DNA from: Priestia taiwanensis
Lineage (GTDB): Bacteria; Bacillota; Bacilli; Bacillales; Bacillaceae_G
Assembly: GCF_014638355.1 (NCBI RefSeq)
Contig: NZ_BMFK01000001.1
Coordinates: 124,001-188,000, forward strand
Length of the DNA: 64,000 nucleotides
Direction of reading: 5' to 3'
Position 1 is the stretch's first letter; each line of letters begins with the position of its first letter. The position numbers and the translations under genes are program-made. The notes under the pieces are model-generated. The model saw nothing but the letters and a program-made list of their open reading frames with translations. It did no database searches and was not told where the DNA came from. Below are positions 10,204 to 18,592 of the stretch, in pieces.

Positions 10204-11025
10204 ATGGCAGAAGCGATAAATTATGGTGGGAGAGCTCATTTGCACGGAGTATCTTTTCATTCGAGTGATGTTACGGTCACTGCAAAAAGGATAGATGGGG
10301 AAATTATTGTTGAAGACGATGCAGATTTAGAAGAGTATGAGTATTATATAGAAGATAAAATTAGCTTTATGGAGAGGTTACGTTATATTCCATTTATAAG
10401 AGGTTTTATAAACTTTTTTCAGTTTTTCTCGCAATTTTGGAAGTTCTTTGTGATAGCATTAGCCATCTCACTTCCGATCGTATTGCTTGTAGAAGCGAGA
10501 AATGGTGAAGAACCTGTGCTCACGGACGAAACGAATGTATACATTAGAATAGCGACACTGATAGTGATAATAGCTCAAATGAAATTTTTAAATATAGGAA
10601 AATATCATGCGGCGGAGCATATGATAGCTAATTGTTACGACAAAGGACTGTCTGTAACAATAGAAAATGCCATGAAACAGTCGCGTGTACATAAAGAGTG
10701 TGGTTCAATCTTTTATATCTATTATAGTGTGAATGTTCTTTTGTTACACATATTACCTTGGATAAATGAATTACATACACTGTTTATCTTAATACTTGCT
10801 TGGTCTATTGCTTATGAAATGTTTGGAACAGATATTAAATTTATTGATATATTACTAAGGCCATTACTTTATGTTGGATGTGTACTGCAGTATATATTCC
10901 TTACATCTAAACCGACGGAAGAACATGTCCAAGTGGCACTTGCAGCATTTACAAGATTACTTGAAATAGAAGAACAGATCGAAAAGCAACTAAATGAACA
11001 AGAGATCGAAACAAAGGAAGTCTAA
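10204..11025 (+). CDS. DUF1385 (YqhQ-like) membrane protein
   Basis: A 273-residue membrane protein of the DUF1385/YqhQ family. The N-terminal NYGGRAHLHGV and the central KYHAAEHM motif are family hallmarks. About four hydrophobic segments lie between residues 75 and 240, and the C-terminus is acidic and charged. The biochemical function is unknown. It is shorter than chromosomal YqhQ and sits in an accessory region beside the BREX genes. The ATG at 10204 follows GGTGAA. Its last 60 bp are repeated at 13010-13070 as part of a decayed duplicate. Confidence 0.8.
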   Translation: MAEAINYGGRAHLHGVSFHSSDVTVTAKRIDGEIIVEDDADLEEYEYYIEDKISFMERLRYIPFIRGFINFFQFFSQFWKFFVIALAISLPIVLLVEARNGEEPVLTDETNVYIRIATLIVIIAQMKFLNIGKYHAAEHMIANCYDKGLSVTIENAMKQSRVHKECGSIFYIYYSVNVLLLHILPWINELHTLFILILAWSIAYEMFGTDIKFIDILLRPLLYVGCVLQYIFLTSKPTEEHVQVALAAFTRLLEIEEQIEKQLNEQEIETKEV

Positions 11026-11107
11026 TGAAGGCTTCCTATTTCATATGCTTTATAAAATGAGCTACTTTTTCTATTGTGTTATAATATGGAAAAAAGGAGC
11101 CCTTACC

Positions 11108-11434
11108 ATGCCAACCTACAACAAACTAATCCGTGACCGAATCCCAGAAATTATCCAACAAAATGGAAAACACCCAACAACAAGAATCCTCATCGAATCA
11201 GAATACATAGAAGAACTATGCAAGAAAGTAAGCGAAGAACTAACAGAGTACCGAGAGGCTAAGACGATGGAACATAAAGTAGAAGAATTAGCGGACTTAC
11301 TAGAGTTAGTAAATGCCTTAGCCGAGTATGAAGGCGTTACGTTAAAAGAAGTCGAGAATGTCCGCCGTGAGAAAGCTGCGAAGCGTGGTGGTTTCCGAGA
11401 CCGAATCTTTTTGATTGATGTGAAGGAAGAGTGA
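11108..11434 (+). CDS. MazG-like / phosphoribosyl-ATP pyrophosphohydrolase-like protein
   Basis: A 108-residue all-alpha NTP pyrophosphatase-like protein. The N-terminal YNKLIRDRIPEII and the EELTEYREA plus EELADLLELVNAL helices match the small phosphoribosyl-ATP pyrophosphohydrolase-like group, where paired acidic residues bind magnesium. The start at 11108 is chosen because AAAAAAGGAG lies just upstream; a longer reading from 10994 would overlap the DUF1385 gene and lacks a ribosome site. The likely role is hydrolysis of a nucleotide; the substrate cannot be told. A broken copy lies at about 13150-13330. Confidence 0.82.
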   Translation: MPTYNKLIRDRIPEIIQQNGKHPTTRILIESEYIEELCKKVSEELTEYREAKTMEHKVEELADLLELVNALAEYEGVTLKEVENVRREKAAKRGGFRDRIFLIDVKEE

Positions 11435-11533
11435 TTTCTCTATTTCTTTGAAGAGGAATAAATGAGAGGGTGTGTTGGTGGTGTGAGAAATGTCGTCATA
11501 TACGTACTAGTGAATATAGTAGGGGGATAGACG

Positions 11534-12751
11534 ATGATTAATCGAAGTTTTGTTGCGATGTGGTTGTCTAGTTTGAGTGCGATATTGAGTGGTAGATTGA
11601 AAGAGTTGGTAATCCCGCTTCTTGTATTAGGGATGACGAGTTCACCACTTGCGGCTGGCTTAGTGGTGCTTTCTCAGCAACTTGGTGTTATTTTGTTTTC
11701 GATGCCGCTGGGGACGTGGATGGAGGAGCGGAATAAGTGGCGAGTAGCTGTTGTGACGAAAGGATTGACGGCACTTTGTATGTTCGTACTTTCGTTTGGG
11801 GTATTTCAAGAGGCGTTAAGTAGTTTGTCGATTGCGTTTTTACTGTTCGTACTCGGTATTTTAGGATTAATGACGAATACAGCGTTTCATGTAATGATTC
11901 CAGCAGTGGCAGGACGTAAGAATTTAGTTGATGCTCATACGAATTTAGAAGGGGCAGATGCGATTAGTACGTTCGTTGGTCCAATGTTAGCTGGTATGTT
12001 GCTTGTGTATATAGGGGATGCTTCGACGTTGTTTGTATGTGGTGTTCTTGCGTTGTTGTCGATGGTATTCATGTACGGGATGAAGTATGAGGAGAAGCGT
12101 AGTGATAGACGGACGGAAACGAAGCGGTCTTTCTTTTCTCGTGTAAGAGAAGGATTTGCGTACTTATTCATCAATAAATATCAGAGTATTTGTACAGTTT
12201 GTGTGTGCGTGTTAAGTTTCATTACGGTGTTTGTATCGTTAACTATTGTTATTCATGCGGAGCAGACGTTAAGCTTGTCGCCACAGTTCATTGGTATTGT
12301 GTTGTCGTGTGCGGGCATAGGGAACATTATTGGGATTTTCTTATTGAAAAAGTTCAACAATCCGAGTTGGATTCCGTTTCTTAGTATGCTTTTATTCGTG
12401 TCGGGATTTGGTGTGTTCTTAATGGTTGTAACAGATATGTTTTGGCTTGTTTGTGTAGGGATGCTTGTCTTTGACGGGGCATTGTCGATGGCGTTCGTTA
12501 TTCACGCGTCTGTGCATCAAGGGATTACACCAGATGAAGTGCTAGCTCGAATGAGAAGTGCGACGTATGTGCTCGGCGGAGTGTGTGGAATGTTAGGTTC
12601 TTTCTTAGCTGGGGTATTATCGCAATATTTTTCGTCAACTGTGGCGTTAAGTGTTGGAGTAGGTGTATTATTGTTAGCTGGCTTGTATGTTGTGATATAT
12701 CGGGATGATAGTGTTGTGATGAAGGAGATTGAGCCGATGTATGTGGAATAG
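11534..12751 (+). CDS. MFS transporter
   Basis: A 405-residue major facilitator with about 12 hydrophobic segments, the two halves separated by the basic loop YEEKRSDRRTETKRS near residue 190. The cytoplasmic loop 2-3 signature is MPLGTWMEERNKWRVAV. It resembles the MFS_3/enterobactin-exporter-like drug efflux group. RBS GGGGGAT precedes the ATG. The substrate is unknown. It lies between the intact WYL-DUF1385-MazG block and its decayed copy, so it may have been carried in, or trapped, by the duplication. Confidence 0.85.
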   Translation: MINRSFVAMWLSSLSAILSGRLKELVIPLLVLGMTSSPLAAGLVVLSQQLGVILFSMPLGTWMEERNKWRVAVVTKGLTALCMFVLSFGVFQEALSSLSIAFLLFVLGILGLMTNTAFHVMIPAVAGRKNLVDAHTNLEGADAISTFVGPMLAGMLLVYIGDASTLFVCGVLALLSMVFMYGMKYEEKRSDRRTETKRSFFSRVREGFAYLFINKYQSICTVCVCVLSFITVFVSLTIVIHAEQTLSLSPQFIGIVLSCAGIGNIIGIFLLKKFNNPSWIPFLSMLLFVSGFGVFLMVVTDMFWLVCVGMLVFDGALSMAFVIHASVHQGITPDEVLARMRSATYVLGGVCGMLGSFLAGVLSQYFSSTVALSVGVGVLLLAGLYVVIYRDDSVVMKEIEPMYVE

Positions 12752-12787
12752 AGGAGAGGTTATTACATAGTGCGATAGCCTTTCATT

Positions 12788-13330
12788 GTGTACGAAATGA
12801 GTTCTGGAAAAGAGTCGACACGTACTATTGAGCCGTATGGTTTTCTTCATTACAATGAGTTTTTCTATTGTACAGGTCTTTGTGCGAATCGGAAGGCTAT
12901 GCGTATAGTTAAGTTATCGCGTATGAAACGTATTCAATTAGTGAATGAGATATATACAGTACCTGAAGATTTCAACATTCAAATGGAGTTTCCGAAGCTA
13001 TGTATCATATGAAGGAACAAATCGAAAAACAAATAAATGAGCAAGAAATCGAAGAAAAGGAAGTCTAACGAAGGCTTCTTTTTTTCACGTATCTTATAAA
13101 AAAGTTACTCTTCATGTCGTGTTATACTATGGAAAAAAGAGTTCGCATACGTGAACCTACAACAAACTAATTCGTGACCGCATCCCAGAAATTGTTCTCT
13201 AAAATGGTAAAAGTCTAGAAACAAGAATTTTATCACAATTAGAATACATAGAAGATATCTAAAAGAAAGTAAGCGGAAGAGGCAATGGAGTATCGGGAAG
13301 CTCTGACAGTGGAAGGAGAATATTTTTTAG
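12788..13330 (+). pseudogene. Decayed, internally deleted copy of the WYL-DUF1385-MazG block
   Basis: Bases 12788-13012 repeat the WYL segment of the regulator (9559-9785) at high identity. At about 13010 the sequence jumps straight into the last 60 bp of the DUF1385 gene, deleting about 1.2 kb. It then runs into a copy of the MazG-like gene, whose start codon is lost (GTGAACC for ATGCCAACC) and which carries in-frame stops and indels. Nothing here should be functional. It marks an old tandem duplication of the block now separated by the MFS gene. Confidence 0.9.
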
Positions 13331-13592
13331 TCCTTCCAACTAATTAATGTATAAATTGACATCTATATCCTAGTTATGCTAGTTTTTAAATGTAATAATA
13401 TGTAAAACGAAATGATTTACCTCAAGTAATAGTTGATGGGGTTTTATGGGGAATCTACTAATTATGAAAGATTATTAGTGCTCACATGAAACTTAAACTT
13501 TTTGATTGCTCATTATAGAAATGAGTTTTTTTCATTTTAGCACATGGAACAGATAGGTATAACTTTTTAATGAAACGGAGGAAGATAATCAC
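13331..13592. other. Non-coding stretch before the toxin gene
   Basis: About 260 AT-rich bases with no open frame worth reporting. They should contain the toxin promoter; no box is convincing by eye. The toxin ribosome site AACGGAGGAAG lies at its end. Confidence 0.5.
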
Positions 13593-15248
13593 ATGGATGT
13601 GCGTTATAAGCATGGACCGTGGCAAGAAATGAAGGAATCGATAATAAGGCTAAAACGCGATTCAGAACGAACATTCCTTCAAATGGATGATCTACTAGGC
13701 AGTATCGAACGGAAAATTGACCGACTAGACTCTGATCGAAGTATTTCGTTTCATCATACGAGTAAGAAAATAACGATTAACCATCTATTTGATGACTATG
13801 ATCAACTAGTAAACTATTGTCATCGTGTCGGAGAAACTGTATCTAGACACATCGACGAACCATTCTATCATAAAATGGACGAATTCGCAGGCAAGATGCG
13901 AGACCTCTCCATCCGCAACTACACCACAGAAAACCGTATTGGTTCCACAGAATACAAAGCAATGCCAACCGCTCATTCATACGGGAGGCTAGAAACATCC
14001 AGCGTACAAAAAGACACCATCACCATCGATGATATTTTCAAAGACTCCGTCGCATTCGATGAAATACTCAACCTACAATATGAAGAAATGAAGCGAAACA
14101 ACCCAGAAGCAAAGTTAGACTACAATGAATATCGGAAACTCATTCCATCCATGCGCGGATTTGAATACGAGACAATGGAAGAAGCACAACAAGATTTAGA
14201 AATGTGGCGAGACCTTGCGATTGCAGCTGGGATTATCGTCGCAGCTGTTGTATGTCCACCAGTAGCCATCGCAGCGACTGCCGTATTCACAGGAATCGAA
14301 GTGAAAAGTGTTGTGACCGGTGAAGACTGGGGAACAGGAAGGAAGTTAAGTATAGGCGAACAAATAGAGCGAGGTGCATTCAGTGTTCTTGGTGTTATTC
14401 CAGGTGTCAAAGGAGTGCGGCAAGCCTTTCGAGGGACAGACGATCTCATCTCCTTAACGAAGCAATCCATCGCTCAAAACCTAGCTAAGTTTAATCCAAA
14501 TACCGGAAAAAATGTGGTACAATCATTAAAAGATAGCAACACATACTGGACCCAAAAGCTCCGATTAGAAGGGTTGAAAGCGACAGATAAATTAAATGAT
14601 ATGAACTACGCCATCAAAGGCGCATTTGCCCGTTCTCTTGATAACATGAATAACCTAGCAGCGCAAAGTATAGACGTCACAGCTGGCGGAGCAGCTTTAG
14701 GCCGAGGCGGATCAAACGTTGAAGATGTAGTCAAAGCAAGCCATCTAGAGAGCAAAGGGATTATTCAGAGTAAGATAGAGAAGGTCGAGGGTAGTATTAA
14801 GGGTACGGTTAAGGATAAACCATTTGGTAAGTATTCAACAGCTATTGATGATAAAGTAAAAGTCATTGAAAAAGTAGATTTAGCAGATTGGATAAGTGAG
14901 TCATTTACTGACGGTAACTACAGAACTGTGGTTACAGAAGAAAATATCACATTCTATAGGACTTATGGTGGTGGTGCAAAAGCAAGTGGAGCATTTGTCA
15001 CTACTAGCCAAGCTGGAAATAGAATAAATGCAAAAATAAGTACAGCATTAGTGCCTGATTGGAAAAATTCTAGGCAATATGAAGCGGTTATAGAAGTACC
15101 AAAAGGACAAATTTTAAATATAGGTAGAGTGGAGAAACAGTATACAAAAACTGGAGCATTACTAGAAGGCGATGGAGACCAAATATTACTACCGCAAGGA
15201 TGGCCCTCTGAATGGATAAAAGAGACACGAGAGGTTCCGAGTAGATAG
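13593..15248 (+). CDS. Polymorphic toxin, pre-toxin TG type, likely type VII-secreted
   Basis: A 551-residue polymorphic toxin without a signal peptide. Residues 1-110 are helical and resemble the N-terminal export regions of type VII effectors, though a clear LXG motif is absent. A hydrophobic stretch (about 207-236) followed by GEDWGTGRKLS and RGAFSVLGVIPGVKG matches the pre-toxin TG linker. The variable tip begins near G404 (GTVKDK) and runs about 147 residues, with FYRTYGGG at 454-461 and a GDGDQILLPQGW end, suggestive of an ADP-ribosyltransferase-like toxin. The toxin activity is inferred. A putative immunity gene starts 9 bp after its stop. An alternative tip beginning with the same junction lies at 18593. 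Confidence 0.8.
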   Translation: MDVRYKHGPWQEMKESIIRLKRDSERTFLQMDDLLGSIERKIDRLDSDRSISFHHTSKKITINHLFDDYDQLVNYCHRVGETVSRHIDEPFYHKMDEFAGKMRDLSIRNYTTENRIGSTEYKAMPTAHSYGRLETSSVQKDTITIDDIFKDSVAFDEILNLQYEEMKRNNPEAKLDYNEYRKLIPSMRGFEYETMEEAQQDLEMWRDLAIAAGIIVAAVVCPPVAIAATAVFTGIEVKSVVTGEDWGTGRKLSIGEQIERGAFSVLGVIPGVKGVRQAFRGTDDLISLTKQSIAQNLAKFNPNTGKNVVQSLKDSNTYWTQKLRLEGLKATDKLNDMNYAIKGAFARSLDNMNNLAAQSIDVTAGGAALGRGGSNVEDVVKASHLESKGIIQSKIEKVEGSIKGTVKDKPFGKYSTAIDDKVKVIEKVDLADWISESFTDGNYRTVVTEENITFYRTYGGGAKASGAFVTTSQAGNRINAKISTALVPDWKNSRQYEAVIEVPKGQILNIGRVEKQYTKTGALLEGDGDQILLPQGWPSEWIKETREVPSR

Positions 15249-15257
15249 GAGAATATA

Positions 15258-15524
15258 ATGGATAAGAAAAAGCAGTTAACTGACCAAATAAAAGTTGTGA
15301 TAAATAAATTTGAGGAAGAGTATGCTAAAGATATAAATAGTGGTGTTTTACAGCTTATATACAAAAGATATAAGAAGGCATTAGAAATATTAGAAAATAA
15401 TGAGGATGTTAAGGGTATAAATATTTTAGGTGGCGTGCGTGCATATATGGATAGTTACAATGACTATCAAAATACAATATTAGGGGAATTGCATAAGGCT
15501 GAAAAGCTGATTAAAGAATTATGA
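15258..15524 (+). CDS. Candidate immunity protein for the upstream toxin
   Basis: An 88-residue, highly charged, all-helical protein with no recognisable family. It starts 9 bp after the toxin stop with AGGAGAATATA as ribosome site, the usual arrangement of a cognate immunity gene. It should bind and neutralise the toxin tip in the cytoplasm; this rests on position only. AT content is higher than in the toxin body and matches the tip, consistent with tip and immunity gene having been acquired together. Confidence 0.6.
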   Translation: MDKKKQLTDQIKVVINKFEEEYAKDINSGVLQLIYKRYKKALEILENNEDVKGINILGGVRAYMDSYNDYQNTILGELHKAEKLIKEL

Positions 15525-15551
15525 TGAAAGTATTTATTGATGTTTTGTAAA

Positions 15552-15609
15552 GATCGCCAAGATGCTCATGGCTTTGTATAAAGAGAATAACAAAGCTCAT
15601 AGCAATTAA
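15552..15609 (+). pseudogene. Possible 3' scrap of another toxin tip
   Basis: Reads DRQDAHGFV, then a TAA in place of a CAA codon, then RE and, after a one-base shift, NNKAHSN followed by TAA. One nonsense change and one frameshift would restore a continuous basic C-terminus resembling toxin tips. The match is short, so it is only suggestive of a third, eroded cassette. Confidence 0.3.
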
Positions 15610-15960
15610 CTGAAACCATGTATAAATAATTGAAAAGCAAAATATATGTGAAGTGTACAAAAAAAGAAAAGGTCATTTTTTCGACATAACTTCATGATGG
15701 TTAACCATCATAGGCTCTCGTTTGAACCCCTGTCTCTTGAAACGATAAAATACGACACACGAGCTTAGGCGAGATGACATTTTACTGTATGTCGGGTACA
15801 AAGACATGGAATGTATAGTAAACTAACGAATGCACACAAGCTCGTACGTTTTAAAGGTATTATTTGTCGTGAGACACAAAAGGTGTCATAAGGTTTTAAC
15901 GACGTAATAAAATGCACAAATTTAGAACCAACCATGAAAACGTAGAAAATACATGAACGT

Positions 15961-16000
15961 AAAGCACTTGATTGTCACCAATGGCAACGGGTGCTTTTTT
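15961..16000 (+). terminator. Conserved terminator-like hairpin in repeat unit 1
   Basis: AAAGCACTTGATTGTC pairs with GGCAACGGGTGCTTT (G-U pairs and one bulge), followed by six T. The same structure recurs in copy 2 at 20056-20094. It could end toxin/immunity transcription or an RNA encoded in the unit. Confidence 0.6.
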
Positions 16001-16212
16001 GTGTTTAAACGCAGAAATAAGTTGGTATACATCTAATTTATAAGTGTACTAAGTGTTAAATTTATAGACTGTAATTGGCTTTATACAGTGTACGAGACTA
16101 CTAGAGAGAAAACAATATAAAAATTAAGGGTTGTAATACTTTTTGAAGTCGTCGTACAGTACGTTTTAACGGATTTACGTTACGAACACGTTATCCGCAA
16201 AAAACGGGTAAA

Positions 16213-16240
16213 CGTTACAGGGACTGTAATTACTGTAACG
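16213..16240. other. Inverted repeat with GT centre, candidate recombination site 1
   Basis: CGTTACAG and CTGTAACG are perfect 8-bp arms around a 12-nt spacer whose centre is the dinucleotide GT (16226-16227). It lies 13 bp before the recombinase ATG. Copy 2 has identical arms and spacer except for AC at the centre. It could be a crossover site or an operator. Confidence 0.45.
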
Positions 16241-16253
16241 GGAAGGGACTACT

Positions 16254-17036
16254 ATGGAAGAGAAAGTAGTTGGTTACGTACGAGTTTCAACAGAAGGACA
16301 AGTACGTGATGGATATAGTCTAGCGTATCAAGTAGAAGAGATTGAACGGTACTGTATGGAGAATAATTTACAACTGCTGCAAATTTACAAAGATAGAGGA
16401 TTAAGTGGAGCGACAGTTGATGAAGATGGATTAACGGTTGAACGTGAAGGACTACAAGAACTATTGTCAGATATGGTATATCACCAAGTGAGTCACGTTA
16501 TAGTATTGAACACATCAAGGTTGTGGCGTTCAGACATGGCGAAAGTATTGATACAACGAGAACTAAAGAAACATGAAGTAGATATAAAAGCAATTGAACA
16601 ACCGATTTACAGTATTTACACACATGAGCCAAACGACTTTTTGGTAAATGGCATGTTAGAACTACTAGACCAATACCAACGACTTGAAATTGCATTGAAA
16701 CTAAGTAGAGGTAGAAAGAAAAAGGCGGAACAAGGTGGATATGCAGGTGGAGGTGTACTGTTTGGATACAAGGCAGTAAGGGGACAAAAGGTGTTAGAAG
16801 TAGATACAGAGAAAGCAGTAGTTGTACGTAGACTATTTGAATTACGGCACTTTTTTCAGCATTGGTCACTTACTCAACTAGCAGAACGACTTAATATAGA
16901 AGGTTACTGCACAGAGAAAGGTAAGCAGTTTACAAAAGTACAAGTGAAACGCATGTTAGATAGAGAAAGTTTTTATCGTGGCATATACGCATATGGTCAA
17001 ATACAAACAAAAGGTAAACATTTTGCGATTATTTAA
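16254..17036 (+). CDS. Serine recombinase (resolvase N-terminal plus Recombinase domain)
   Basis: A 260-residue site-specific serine recombinase. The resolvase domain begins GYVRVSTEGQ with the nucleophile at Ser12, followed by the RLWRSD catalytic-arginine region near residue 90. A Recombinase-type DNA-binding domain (about 155-250) ends QTKGKHFAII, the normal end of this short group. It is shorter than large phage integrases because it lacks the zinc ribbon and coiled coil. RBS GGAAGGGACT lies upstream. It sits between two toxin-tip cassettes, and a broken sister gene is at 20340. Exchange or resolution of cassettes is an inference from this layout. Confidence 0.9.
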   Translation: MEEKVVGYVRVSTEGQVRDGYSLAYQVEEIERYCMENNLQLLQIYKDRGLSGATVDEDGLTVEREGLQELLSDMVYHQVSHVIVLNTSRLWRSDMAKVLIQRELKKHEVDIKAIEQPIYSIYTHEPNDFLVNGMLELLDQYQRLEIALKLSRGRKKKAEQGGYAGGGVLFGYKAVRGQKVLEVDTEKAVVVRRLFELRHFFQHWSLTQLAERLNIEGYCTEKGKQFTKVQVKRMLDRESFYRGIYAYGQIQTKGKHFAII

Positions 17037-17186
17037 CGAACTTACTTAAAAAAATCGGTTCATTTTAGTATATGTACTCATATCGTGGCGTGTATACATA
17101 CGATCACATACAAGGCAAAAGGTAAATATTTTGCAATTATTTAACGAACTCACTTAAAAAACTCGCACATTTTACTATACGTACTA
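17000..17186 (+). repeat. Pair of ~78-bp direct repeats spanning the recombinase 3' end
   Basis: The 3' end of the recombinase gene plus about 35 downstream bases (17000-17077) is repeated, with about 15 percent changes, at 17108-17186 (both contain AAAGGTAAA-ATTTTGC and ATTTAACGAAC). The second copy is non-coding and leads into the IS110 left end. It suggests a local duplication when the element arrived or when the unit recombined. Confidence 0.7.
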
Positions 17187-18591
17187 CTAGAGTAATGAAA
17201 ATGGATAGGCTTTCGTACCAATGCGCACAGAAATGTGAACGCTCGAACTAAGGTTGCCGGCATTTTTAATTACTACTAGACAATTGAATAGAGGTATGAA
17301 GTATGCGTAATAGACAGAACTACTTGTACATAGGAGTAGATTTACATAAGCAACATCACACGGCAGTTGTGATAAACTGTTGGCAAGAGAAACTAGGCGA
17401 GATAAAGTTTAATAATAAACCGTCTGCATTTGCGAAGTTTTTGTTAGAGGTAGATGCATACAACACGGAAGGTTTAACACTTGCGTTTGGTTTAGAAGAT
17501 GTAGGTGGATATGGCAGAGCACTAGCGAAGTATTTAGTGGATCATGGGCAGATAGTGAAAGAAGTGAATCCTGCACTTTCATACGCTGAACGAAAAAGCC
17601 AAATGACGACACACAAGAGTGATAGTTGGGATGCTGAATGTGTTGCACGTATACTTGTAAGCAAACTAGACCAGTTGCCAGACGCACGACCAACTGACTT
17701 ATTGTGGACGATACAACAACTAGTGACGAGAAGAAGTGCATTGGTTAAAGTACAAGGTGGATTGAAAAATCAATTACATGTACAACTAAACCACCACTAT
17801 CCAAGCTATAAGAAGTTTTACTCGCAAATAGATGGGAAAACAGCGTTAGCGTTTTGGAAGAAGTATCCGTCACCATCGTGTTTGGAAGGCGTTAGTGTAG
17901 AGGAATTAACGGATTTTTTACGAGAAACGAGTAGTAATACTTGTTCAACGGACAAGGCAAGTACTATATTGAGTCTAGTAGAAGAAGACGGAGATACAAC
18001 GAAAGAACATCAAGAAGCGAGAAACTTGTTAGTACGAAATATTGTACAGGACATTGTATGTAACAAGGGGCTAGTTAAGGAGACTGAGAGCGAATTAAAG
18101 CAACTAATGAAGTTACTAGGCTATCAGCTAGAGACAATGCCGGGTATTGACCTCGTAACGGCATCAGCATTAGTTGCAGAAATTGGTGATGTAAGACGTT
18201 TTAGTAATGCCAACAAATTAGCACGCTTTGCTGGTATTGCGCCAGTGTATTTTGGCTCTGGTGGAAAAGGTAAGATACACAAAAGCAAACAAGGAAACAG
18301 GGTGCTACACGGTTTATTTTACAATTTAGCGGTACAGCAAGTACAAGTGGCACGAGAAAGCAAAAAGAAACGTAACTCATTGTTTCATGCATACTACCAA
18401 AGTAAGTTAAAAGAAGGCAAAACAAAAGGACAAGCACTTGTATGCATTATGCGACGATTAGTAAATATCATATATGGCATGATGAAGAATAAAACGGAGT
18501 ATAAAGCACCGAAAGTAGAAGAAAGTACAGTAGTTTAGTAGGCTTGTAAGTGGCGTACTTTTATGTTGAAAGAGTTTAAGATTACAACATA
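17187..18591 (+). mobile_element. IS110-family insertion sequence
   Basis: A transposase gene with about 115-265 bp of non-coding left end and a short (about 50 bp) right end. That layout is typical of IS110-group elements, whose left end encodes the bridge RNA that pairs with target and donor. No terminal inverted repeats are evident, also typical of the group. The right boundary abuts the orphan toxin tip at about 18590. Exact ends cannot be fixed without related copies. Confidence 0.75.
17303..18538 (+). CDS. IS110-family transposase
   Basis: A 411-residue DEDD recombinase. The RuvC-like domain has YIGVDLHK (first Asp), FGLEDVGG (Glu) and HKSDSWDAECVA (the DxxD pair). The C-terminal Transposase_20 domain has TMPGIDLVTASAL and SGGKGKIHKSKQGNR with the conserved serine region used for strand cleavage. 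Length is normal for the family and the frame is intact, so it may be active. RBS GAGGTATGAAGT precedes the ATG. It interrupts the interval between recombinase unit 1 and the orphan toxin tip. Confidence 0.93.
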   Translation: MRNRQNYLYIGVDLHKQHHTAVVINCWQEKLGEIKFNNKPSAFAKFLLEVDAYNTEGLTLAFGLEDVGGYGRALAKYLVDHGQIVKEVNPALSYAERKSQMTTHKSDSWDAECVARILVSKLDQLPDARPTDLLWTIQQLVTRRSALVKVQGGLKNQLHVQLNHHYPSYKKFYSQIDGKTALAFWKKYPSPSCLEGVSVEELTDFLRETSSNTCSTDKASTILSLVEEDGDTTKEHQEARNLLVRNIVQDIVCNKGLVKETESELKQLMKLLGYQLETMPGIDLVTASALVAEIGDVRRFSNANKLARFAGIAPVYFGSGGKGKIHKSKQGNRVLHGLFYNLAVQQVQVARESKKKRNSLFHAYYQSKLKEGKTKGQALVCIMRRLVNIIYGMMKNKTEYKAPKVEESTVV

Positions 18592-18592
18592 G

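Larger units (their letters stand above)
15649..16725 (+). repeat. Recombinase-bearing repeat unit, copy 1
   Basis: A unit of about 1.08 kb: 600 non-coding bases followed by the first 470 bp of a serine recombinase gene. It is repeated directly at 19752-20805. The non-coding part holds GATGGTTAACCATC (palindrome), a conserved block running into ACAAGCTCGTACG, a terminator-like hairpin, and a nearly invariant 109-bp block before the recombinase start. Identity is moderate in the far upstream part and near-perfect in the last 109 bp. The 15525-16253 gap contains no other gene. Confidence 0.9.

Noticed and set aside
10994..11107. Longer start for the MazG-like gene
   Set aside because: It would overlap the DUF1385 gene and lacks a ribosome site; the ATG at 11108 has AAAAAAGGAG.
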